The position numbers and the translations under genes are program-made. DNA of 8,607 nt. Source: an uncultured Dorea sp. (GTDB taxonomy: Bacteria > Bacillota_A > Clostridia > Lachnospirales > Lachnospiraceae). The stretch is taken from contig CAOKJI010000049.1 in NCBI GenBank assembly GCA_948468495.1, positions 1-8,607 of the forward strand. The letters are read 5' to 3'. Below the pieces are notes generated by a model that made no database searches, was not told the origin of the DNA, and saw only the letters and a list, made by a program, of their open reading frames with translations. Positions within the stretch are counted from its first letter, which is position 1. Every line of letters starts with the position of its first letter. This document shows positions 1 to 5,186 of this stretch, in pieces.

Positions 1-15
1 TGGATTGGGGGGCCG

Positions 16-489
16 ATGATGAACAAGGCTTATTACAGGGAATTTTATGATACCATTAAAGATATTGCAGAACATCCGGTGGTGAGGCAGATGAAGCGTT
101 ATCCCCACCATGGAAATACTTCCTGTTATAAGCATTGTCTCAGGGTGGCGTACCAGAATTATGTGCTGTGCCGGAAACTCCGGCTGGATGCAAGATCGGC
201 GGCAAGGGCCGGAATGCTCCATGATTTGTTCCTGTATGACTGGCATACCCATGCAAAAGAAACCGGGGAGCGGTGGCATGGACTGAAGCATCCGGAGAAG
301 GCATACCGCAATGCGGGGAAGATTTTTGAGCTGAACAGAACTGAGAGCGATATTATCCGAAATCATATGTGGCCGGTAACATTTCGCAGATTTCCCCGGA
401 CAAAAGAAGGATGGATCACAGTTCTTACGGATAAATACAGCGGACTCTTTGAGACTGGGAGGCGGCGAAGGAAGGGGAAAGAGCAATGA
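16..489 (+). CDS. HD-domain phosphohydrolase
   Basis: This is a 157-residue soluble protein of the HD metal-dependent phosphohydrolase superfamily. The metal-binding pattern is complete: H40, the H69-D70 doublet (in LHDLFLYDW), H92 in the KHP motif, H117 in RNHMWP and D139 in TDK. The arrangement HGNTSCYKHC / LHDLFLYDWH / WHGLKHP / HMWP matches a small HD family that I know as common and widely conserved in clostridia, so this may be a core chromosomal gene at the edge of the island. Its substrate is unknown; family members hydrolyse phosphate esters of nucleotides or related compounds. Two adjacent ATGs (16 and 19) follow a G-rich run at 7-12, and either could be the start. The basic C-terminal tail (GRRRRKGKEQ) lies outside the HD fold. 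The stop overlaps the start of the ATPase gene by four bases (ATGA), which implies translational coupling. Confidence 0.85.
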   Translation: MMNKAYYREFYDTIKDIAEHPVVRQMKRYPHHGNTSCYKHCLRVAYQNYVLCRKLRLDARSAARAGMLHDLFLYDWHTHAKETGERWHGLKHPEKAYRNAGKIFELNRTESDIIRNHMWPVTFRRFPRTKEGWITVLTDKYSGLFETGRRRRKGKEQ

Positions 490-1295
490 TATATTTAAGC
501 AGCTTTATGATATCGGGACACAGGATGCGAAATCCGAATGTATATCCGTATCATGTATTTCGCAATAAGGAAATTTATCCGATGGTATTTGCACCGATTA
601 CTATTATATATGGAAATAATGGCTCGGGGAAGTCTACGCTGCTGAATCTTATTGCACAGAAGGTGGGAGCCGGAGGCTTCGAGTCCTATGCATATGGCCA
701 GCAGTACATTGATAAATTTGTCAGGGAATGTAAATTTGATGTTGGGGAAGATGATTCCGGGAGAAAACTGCGTATTCCGAAGAACAGCCTGTATATCAAG
801 AGCGAGGATATTCTCTTTGAGATTAAGAAAATACAGCAGGAAGAGGCGCTGGAAAGGGGCTATGTCTTCGAGGTTATGAAACGGAAAGGGATGAGCAGGG
901 AGGCAGCGGAGAGTAATTTTCATGATTATGGAGGGATGGCGTGGTCAAGAAAAGAAATCTTACAGTTTGCTCAGGAAAAGTATTCCAATGGGGAGACGAC
1001 GATGCAGCTTCTTATGGACGCTCTGGCTCCGGATAATTTGTATCTGCTGGATGAGCCGGAGGTATCGCTGTCGCCTCAGAATCAGGTAAAGCTGGCGGAA
1101 GAGATTAATAAGCTTGCACGTTTTCTGGGGTGCCAGTTTATTATTGCCACCCATTCGCCCTTTATGCTGGGGACGCTTAAGGCGAAGATATATAATCTGG
1201 ATTCGGACTGCATGGAGGAAACGGAGTGGTATAAGCTGGAAAATATACGGTTCTTTTATGAATTTTTTGAGAAGAACCGGGAGACGTTTCGGTGA
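486..1295 (+). CDS. Stand-alone ABC/AAA-type ATPase (AAA_21-like)
   Basis: This is a 269-residue cytoplasmic P-loop ATPase of the ABC/SMC-like AAA group. Walker A is GNNGSGKST at residues 43-51, a signature-like SNGE sits at 167-170, Walker B is YLLDEPE with D189 and E190, and the switch histidine is in ATHSP at 222-225. There is no transmembrane segment, no Toprim domain (as OLD/GajA proteins have) and no visible nuclease domain, so the protein is a bare nucleotide-binding module of about the minimum size. A good SD (GGGGAAAGAG) lies just upstream of the ATG at 486, inside the HD gene, and the two genes overlap as ATGA. Such proteins occur both as housekeeping orphans and as parts of defence modules. 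The partner here appears to be the HD phosphohydrolase rather than anything downstream, since a 135-base gap and a new promoter follow. The function is not known. Confidence 0.85.
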   Translation: MIYLSSFMISGHRMRNPNVYPYHVFRNKEIYPMVFAPITIIYGNNGSGKSTLLNLIAQKVGAGGFESYAYGQQYIDKFVRECKFDVGEDDSGRKLRIPKNSLYIKSEDILFEIKKIQQEEALERGYVFEVMKRKGMSREAAESNFHDYGGMAWSRKEILQFAQEKYSNGETTMQLLMDALAPDNLYLLDEPEVSLSPQNQVKLAEEINKLARFLGCQFIIATHSPFMLGTLKAKIYNLDSDCMEETEWYKLENIRFFYEFFEKNRETFR

Positions 1296-1430
1296 CGGAG
1301 GGGAGGCTGTTATATAAAGAAATGGTTTTTATTGTACAAGGCGTTTTGATTTGCTGTTGAGCGGCGTTACTGTTTACTCCGTTTACCGTAATAGAGTAAG
1401 AATTATGTAAATAATATGGCGCTGCGTTAC

Positions 1431-1459
1431 TTGACATATTATATATCAGCTGATATACT
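1431..1459 (+). promoter_or_regulatory. Sigma-70-type promoter of the MqsR-like TA module
   Basis: The -35 box TTGACA (1431-1436) and the -10 box TATACT (1454-1459) are separated by exactly 17 bases, which is close to consensus. Transcription should start near 1466. This places the ATG at 1416 upstream of the promoter and rules it out as the toxin start on this transcript. The region from 1296 to 1430 carries no gene that I can support and no terminator with a T-run. Confidence 0.8.
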
Positions 1460-1470
1460 ATCAATTGATA
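1444..1470 (+). promoter_or_regulatory. Tandem palindromic operators (TATCANNTGATA x2)
   Basis: There are two perfect palindromes with identical half-sites: TATCAGCTGATA at 1444-1455 (extending to 16 bases at 1442-1457) and TATCAATTGATA at 1459-1470 (extending to 14 bases at 1458-1471). Their starts are 15 bp apart. The first overlaps the spacer and -10 box; the second covers the predicted transcription start. This is the position expected for autorepression by the downstream HTH antitoxin. Binding is inferred. Confidence 0.7.
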
Positions 1471-1472
1471 GC

Positions 1473-1892
1473 ATGTATTTGGAGGCGGTTAGAATAAAAC
1501 TTAGTATACAGTCTAGAAGAAAAGAAATTGTTGATTTCCTGAACCAAATTCACACAATTTTGAAGGAGGATACATTTGATATAAATACAGAGTTTGTATT
1601 TATTCAGAAGAAAAAGAAAAACAGAGAGTTTTCAACTCCGTATACAATGGTGGATTTAGAATATGATATTGAAGATGTTGTAGAACGATTAAGAGAGTTA
1701 ACGGTTGGAGAGTATTCAGAAACTTTGGTTGATAAAGATGATATAAATCCGCCGTTATTATTTGTTTTCGGAAAAAATATTAATAATAAGCAAGTATATG
1801 TGAAGCTAAAGATTAAAGGAGAGATAAATAGGCGTGTGTTGTGTGTGTCTTTTCATTATGCAGAGAAAGTAATGTCGTTTCCGTATCAATGA
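1473..1892 (+). CDS. MqsR-like (RelE-fold) toxin, putative mRNA interferase
   Basis: This is a small toxin-position protein of 139 residues from the ATG at 1473, or 132 from the ATA at 1494. The C-terminal half matches the layout of MqsR: a helical DLEYDIEDVVERLREL segment, a variable turn, then paired strands containing QVYVKLKI and VLCVSFH. Numbered from the ATA, the strand tyrosine is Y102, and the position after SF is H121, where E. coli MqsR has lysine. MqsR proteins are ribosome-independent or mRNA-cleaving interferases; activity here is inferred. At 132-139 residues it is longer than E. coli MqsR (98), with an extra basic N-terminal helix. The gene order (toxin first, antitoxin 18 bases downstream) and the MqsA-like partner support the call. 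The ORF is AT-rich compared with its neighbours. The start is uncertain: the ATG at 1416 lies upstream of the promoter, the ATG at 1473 has no SD, and ATA 1494 has an excellent SD. Confidence 0.65.
   Translation: MYLEAVRIKLSIQSRRKEIVDFLNQIHTILKEDTFDINTEFVFIQKKKKNREFSTPYTMVDLEYDIEDVVERLRELTVGEYSETLVDKDDINPPLLFVFGKNINNKQVYVKLKIKGEINRRVLCVSFHYAEKVMSFPYQ
1481..1488 (+). promoter_or_regulatory. Shine-Dalgarno pointing at an ATA codon
   Basis: GGAGGCGG is the only strong ribosome-binding site at the front of the toxin ORF. The GGAGG core is 8 bases before an in-frame ATA at 1494-1496, which is ideal spacing. The upstream in-frame ATG at 1473 has no SD and would leave only about 7 nt of leader from the predicted transcription start. 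Confidence 0.55.
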
Positions 1893-1910
1893 ATAAAAAG
1901 GAAGAAAGGA

Positions 1911-2966
1911 ATGAAAGCCAGTATGTTGATTAGGAAAGTTTGTATGAATTGTCCGGTATGCGATAGGATTCATGAAGTTGAAGAAAGAAAGCGCACTGCG
2001 GTTTTGACTATAAAAGGCGAAGAAGTAACCTATGAAGAAAGGTTTTATTTCTGTACCAACGCAAGCGAAGAAGAAAACGAATTTGAAATCGGGACAATGA
2101 CGAATGAGAACCTCCTGAATGCCAGAAATGCATACCGGGTGAAACATGGCTTGCTTACTTCTGACGAAATTATAGAAATAAGAGAAGGCTACGGCCTGTC
2201 GCAAGTGGATTTGGCGCGTTTGCTTGGATGGGGAGAGGCTACGATTTCCAGATATGAGAGCAAAGCTATTCAGGATGAGGCGTACGATACAATGCTCCGC
2301 CTGATTAAGGATAACCCCCTACAGGCATTAGAATTTTTAAAGAAGAACTCGGATAAGTTTTCAGGGTTAAAAAGACAGGAAATTCGCTCAAGAATAGTAG
2401 AAAAATTAGATACGTATGGAAAGGAATACCTTACAAGGCAGATATTTGAAGGGGAGTATGTTAATTTTGAAGAACCTTCCGATTTGAATGGATATGTTCC
2501 ATTGAATATAGATAAACTGGAAGCTGTGATATCTTATTTTGCGGAAACTGTATCCAATCTTTATAAGGTTAAGCTTATGAAAATGCTGTGGTTTGCAGAC
2601 GCTTTAAGTTATAAGAGAACCGGAAAGGCAATAACTGGGCTGGTATACAGACATGAGGCAATGGGAGCGCTGCCAGTTGGGCATTATAGTCTTATGAATC
2701 TTGAAAATATAAATGTTCAGGAAGAAATGGGGTATCATTATGATACGATGCTTCATGTATATCCAAACAAAAATGTAAAGTATTCTATTTTGGACAAAGA
2801 AGAAAGAGCAGTATTAGATGCGGTTGTTAAAAAATTCAAGACATATAAAGCTTCGGATATTGTGAATTATATGCATGAGGAGAGAGCTTATAAGGAGACG
2901 GAATCTGGAACAATTATTCCGTTTAGCCTTGCTGGGGAGATAAGGGAATTTTCAAACACGCTCTAG
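1911..2966 (+). CDS. MqsA-like antitoxin with C-terminal Panacea (DUF4065) domain
   Basis: This is a 351-residue antitoxin with three parts. Residues 14-55 form an MqsA/YgiT-type zinc-binding region: CPVC at 14-17, then C48 in YFCTNA, where the usual fourth cysteine is missing. Residues about 81-135 form an HTH of the MqsA/Xre class (EIREGYGLSQVDLARLLG, then ATISRYES) that should bind the upstream operators. Residues about 200-345 form a Panacea/DUF4065 domain, related to SocA (KLMKMLWFADAL, GLVYRHEAMGALP, ending in LAGEIREF). Panacea domains are known to neutralise many unrelated toxins, so this domain or the N-terminal part may hold the MqsR-like toxin. Two starts are plausible. The ATG at 1911 has AAGGAAG at 1898-1904. 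The ATG at 1944 has AGGAAAG at 1932-1938 and would give MNCPVC at the N-terminus, as is usual for MqsA proteins. It is co-transcribed with the toxin. Confidence 0.85.
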   Translation: MKASMLIRKVCMNCPVCDRIHEVEERKRTAVLTIKGEEVTYEERFYFCTNASEEENEFEIGTMTNENLLNARNAYRVKHGLLTSDEIIEIREGYGLSQVDLARLLGWGEATISRYESKAIQDEAYDTMLRLIKDNPLQALEFLKKNSDKFSGLKRQEIRSRIVEKLDTYGKEYLTRQIFEGEYVNFEEPSDLNGYVPLNIDKLEAVISYFAETVSNLYKVKLMKMLWFADALSYKRTGKAITGLVYRHEAMGALPVGHYSLMNLENINVQEEMGYHYDTMLHVYPNKNVKYSILDKEERAVLDAVVKKFKTYKASDIVNYMHEERAYKETESGTIIPFSLAGEIREFSNTL

Positions 2967-2988
2967 TGCTCCATCCGGTCAGAAACTG
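2966..2988 (+). repeat. Boundary repeat, left copy
   Basis: GTGCTCCAT (2966-2974) begins at the last base of the antitoxin stop codon and is followed after two bases by GGTCAGAAACTG (2977-2988). The same GTGCTCCAT recurs at 8485-8493, next to the exact reverse complement of the 12-mer at 8499-8510. It lies in the 80-base gap before the HNH gene, where I see no other feature besides the HNH ribosome site. Confidence 0.5.
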
Positions 2989-3030
2989 TGGTCTATATTC
3001 AGGTTATGTTTCTTAATTTATTTAACGGTG

Positions 3031-3038
3031 AGGGGAGG
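3031..3038 (+). promoter_or_regulatory. Shine-Dalgarno setting the HNH gene start at TTG
   Basis: AGGGGAGG sits 8 bases before the in-frame TTG at 3047. The GTG at 3038 overlaps this site, so it cannot be the start used with it. Confidence 0.7.
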
Positions 3039-3046
3039 TGTGCATA

Positions 3047-4147
3047 TTGCAGTTACCATATTCTGAAAAACTTGATATTGCTCACTTTTCACGTTTATTC
3101 GACAATAAAAGCGAGTGTTATAAGCTGTTCTGGTTTCAGGCGATTGTATCCAGAATCATGCAGGGGAAGCATGTATTTACCTATGAGGAATTGATTAATG
3201 AGATGATTGCGGACGCATGGTATATGGTGACGGAGTACCATCTGAATCTCGGACCGAACGATACTCTGGAAAAGGCAGTGAACCGTCTGGCCGAAATCAG
3301 CGCCATGAAGTCCAGCGAGAAGAAAGAAGTGCTTCTGAAATATCTGGAAACCTGCAGAGACATGGATGTTATGGGAATGAAGCGGACTTTGATAAGGAAT
3401 GTCCCGTATCGCCTTCAGGCGCCTTTTATGGAATCTATGCGGGGAGACGAATGGAAACGCAGCGAAGGAAATCTGGCTGAGCGAATCAATCAGGAAAAGC
3501 GTCTGATGTATTATTTTCAGGTATTTGAGGGACTTCAGACCAGAATAGAGCTTCAGCCGGACTGGATTTTCTACATTCAGCAGAATTATGAGATTATTCA
3601 GGGATGGATTGAGCTGAATATGATTACTTATCTGCAGCGAAGAAATCCAAGCGTTCCGGGTATTGTGGATAAGCTTTATCCGCCGAAAGAGCGGAAGCTT
3701 GATAAGGTAAAGCGATACTGGAAGTTGATTATCCATATGCATCCGGTTCATGAGATTTATGAGGATACGGAACTGAGTGAAAAGGATATCTCTATAGACC
3801 ATTTTGTACCATGGTCCTATGTAGCGCATGATGAGTTCTGGAATCTGCATCCGACAACAAGAAGAATTAACAGCAGTAAGAGCAATCATCTTCCAGACTG
3901 GGAATTATATTTTCCCCTGCTATGTAAGACAGAATATGCTTCTTATGAAATGATGTGGAGGTTTCCCCGGGTGCAGGAAGAGTTTGAAAAGTGTGCAAAA
4001 GAGCATTTGAATAATATGGAAATCCAGGGCAGGCTGTATCGGCAGGGGCTTAGTGAAAAGGAGTTTTCGGAAAGACTTGAAGAAGTAATGCTTCCGGTCT
4101 ATCAGTCCGCCAGAAATGCCGGATTCAACAGTTGGGTTATGAGGTGA
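3047..4147 (+). CDS. HNH endonuclease domain protein
   Basis: This is a 366-residue protein from a TTG start (MQLPYSEKLD), chosen because AGGGGAGG lies 8 bases upstream. The C-terminal half carries an HNH nuclease motif: D251-H252 in SIDHFVPW, then W265-N266 in FWNLHP, then N275 and K278 in INSSKSNHLPDW. This resembles the Cas9/HNH_2-style IDHF-P-S-...-NSSK-x-LP pattern. H252 is the expected general base and the asparagines the metal or structural ligands, so the site looks intact. The first 200 residues are helical, with a conserved-looking segment (SECYKLFWFQAIVSRI, then MIADAWYMVTEYHLNLG) and no helicase, Walker or zinc motif; they are presumably a recognition or regulatory module. The methyltransferase gene follows 8 bases after the stop, so the two are one operon. 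No clear promoter was found in the 80 bases upstream. DNA cleavage is inferred; the target is unknown. Confidence 0.8.
   Translation: MQLPYSEKLDIAHFSRLFDNKSECYKLFWFQAIVSRIMQGKHVFTYEELINEMIADAWYMVTEYHLNLGPNDTLEKAVNRLAEISAMKSSEKKEVLLKYLETCRDMDVMGMKRTLIRNVPYRLQAPFMESMRGDEWKRSEGNLAERINQEKRLMYYFQVFEGLQTRIELQPDWIFYIQQNYEIIQGWIELNMITYLQRRNPSVPGIVDKLYPPKERKLDKVKRYWKLIIHMHPVHEIYEDTELSEKDISIDHFVPWSYVAHDEFWNLHPTTRRINSSKSNHLPDWELYFPLLCKTEYASYEMMWRFPRVQEEFEKCAKEHLNNMEIQGRLYRQGLSEKEFSERLEEVMLPVYQSARNAGFNSWVMR
4141..4146 (+). promoter_or_regulatory. Shine-Dalgarno setting the methyltransferase start at TTG
   Basis: GAGGTG overlaps the stop codon of the HNH gene and lies 9 bases before the TTG at 4156. The upstream alternatives, TTG 4132 and GTG 4144, have no comparable site. 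Confidence 0.6.
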
Positions 4148-4155
4148 AATGTGGA

Positions 4156-4731
4156 TTGAATTATTATGACATGTATGCGGAAGAATACTTTATACAGACA
4201 TTTCACGCGGATATGACAGATACATACAGACATTTTCTTCCGAGGCTCCCGGCAGGCTGTAGAATCCTGGATTTGGGAAGCGGCAGCGGGAGAGACGCCG
4301 TTTGTTTTAGAAAACAGGGCTATGAAGTTACAGCGCTGGAGCCTTCAAAGAGGCTTTGCGAGTGGATGAAGAGACAGTTTGACGGAGAGATTGTATGTCT
4401 GCCGGTTGAAGAATATCATCCGGTCATGAGATTTGATGCAATTTGGGCATGCGCGTCCCTGCTTCATCTGACAAAAGAGGATTTGCTGAAGTTTTTTGCA
4501 GGAATTGGCGGGTATCTGAAACCGGGCGGGTTCATATATGTGTCTGGAAAGAATGGGATTCAGACCGGGAAGTGTCAGGACGGAAGATTCTTTCTGGAAT
4601 TTGATGAAATGCTTTTTCAGGAAATCATAGAGACGAATCCGGGTTACTGGGTTGAGGAGGTATGGTATTCTGGAGATGCGGCAGGGAGAAACGGATTCCG
4701 GTGGATGAATTTTATTTTGAAATATTGGTAA
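4156..4731 (+). CDS. Class I SAM-dependent methyltransferase (TehB/UbiE-like size)
   Basis: This is a 191-residue Rossmann-fold methyltransferase. Motif I is ILDLGSGSG at 37-45, the acidic end of strand 2 is E62 in ALEPS, the motif IV position reads DAIWACASLLHL from D94, and the post-motif is YLKPGGFIYVSGK at about 120-132. It lacks the (D/N/S)PP(Y/F) motif of adenine and N4-cytosine DNA methyltransferases and the PC motif of C5-cytosine ones, so it looks more like a small-molecule, protein or RNA methyltransferase. The TTG at 4156 is preferred: it has GAGGTG upstream and gives NYYD-x-YAEEYF-x-QTFHADM at the N-terminus, which is how relatives begin as I remember them. The gene follows the HNH gene with 8 bases between. 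Its role in the pair is unknown; it could modify or protect something that the HNH protein attacks, or could simply be neighbouring cargo. Confidence 0.8.
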   Translation: MNYYDMYAEEYFIQTFHADMTDTYRHFLPRLPAGCRILDLGSGSGRDAVCFRKQGYEVTALEPSKRLCEWMKRQFDGEIVCLPVEEYHPVMRFDAIWACASLLHLTKEDLLKFFAGIGGYLKPGGFIYVSGKNGIQTGKCQDGRFFLEFDEMLFQEIIETNPGYWVEEVWYSGDAAGRNGFRWMNFILKYW

Positions 4732-4796
4732 TTGGCCGGTTTATCTTTGAACAGCAATAGGATTAGCAAAATGGATCATTGAAACTCTATGCTTTA

Positions 4797-4825
4797 TTGA
4801 CTATAGAGATAAGAAATGCTAATAT
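4797..4825 (+). promoter_or_regulatory. Extended -10 promoter of higBA
   Basis: TTGACT (4797-4802) and TAATAT (4820-4825) are separated by 17 bases, with TGC directly before the -10 box (extended -10). The predicted transcription start is near 4832. It lies in the 132-base gap after the methyltransferase, so the TA module has its own transcription. Confidence 0.8.
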
Positions 4826-4827
4826 AA

Positions 4828-4846
4828 ATTTACCTCAAAGGTAAAT
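4828..4846 (+). promoter_or_regulatory. Palindromic operator of higBA
   Basis: ATTTACCTCAAAGGTAAAT is a perfect palindrome with 8-base arms and a 3-base centre, placed over the predicted transcription start and upstream of the HigB ribosome site. It is a natural autorepression site for the HigA-type HTH protein. Its sequence is unrelated to the operators of the first TA module, so cross-regulation is unlikely. Confidence 0.7.
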
Positions 4847-4863
4847 AATAGAGAGGTGAGGGC

Positions 4864-5160
4864 TTGGAGATAACGTACAAAAGCAAAAAGCTAGAAAGGG
4901 TATGCCTGGATGCCAGCGTTGCAGAACGGTCATACGGCAGGGATATGGCAGATAAAATACAAATGCGTATAGACCAGATAAGAGCGTCAGAGACGGTAGA
5001 GATGATGATTCAGCTGCATATTGGAAGATGTCATCCGCTCAGGAATGATAGAAAGGGGCAGTTCGCTGTGGATTTGGTTCATCCGTATAGATTAGTATTT
5101 GAGAAGCATGGCAGTGAAATACAGATTGCGCATATTATGGAGATAGTGGATTATCATTAA
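4864..5160 (+). CDS. higB: HigB-family toxin (RelE/ParE superfamily)
   Basis: This is a 98-residue toxin of the HigB (plasmid maintenance killer) family, whose members cleave mRNA on the ribosome. Typical features are the N-terminal strand ITYKSKKLERVC, central helices (ADKIQMRIDQIRASE), the LHIGRCHPL-x-NDRKGQFAVDL segment and the C-terminal LVHPYRLVFE strand found throughout HigB/RelE proteins, ending in an I-x-EIVDYH strand. The length fits the family. The start is TTG at 4864, with GAGAGGTGAGG just upstream; no in-frame ATG lies near. It is the first gene of a toxin-first operon and is followed 26 bases later by its HigA-type antitoxin. The promoter and palindromic operator directly upstream imply autoregulation. 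Confidence 0.88.
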   Translation: MEITYKSKKLERVCLDASVAERSYGRDMADKIQMRIDQIRASETVEMMIQLHIGRCHPLRNDRKGQFAVDLVHPYRLVFEKHGSEIQIAHIMEIVDYH

Positions 5161-5186
5161 AGGAAGCGCGAAGAGGAGGCAGCATT

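Noticed and set aside
1374..1399. TTACTC/GAGTAA inverted repeat as a terminator of the HD-ATPase operon.
   Set aside because: It has only 6-bp arms, a 14-base loop and no T-run after it.
1416..1472. ATG 1416 as the start of the MqsR-like toxin.
   Set aside because: It lies upstream of the TTGACA/TATACT promoter, has no Shine-Dalgarno, and would make the promoter and operators coding sequence.
3038..3046. GTG 3038 as the HNH start.
   Set aside because: It overlaps the Shine-Dalgarno AGGGGAGG; the TTG at 3047 has correct spacing.
3095..3889. 264-codon open frame on the - strand.
   Set aside because: It is antisense to the HNH gene, whose motifs are clear, and its translation has no recognisable domain or ribosome site.
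4132..4155. TTG 4132 or GTG 4144 as the methyltransferase start.
   Set aside because: Neither has a ribosome site, and the added residues (GYEVKCG) do not look like the family N-terminus.
3047..4731. Classical restriction-modification pair.
   Set aside because: The methyltransferase lacks the catalytic motifs of DNA methyltransferases; only a broader uncharacterised-system reading is supportable.
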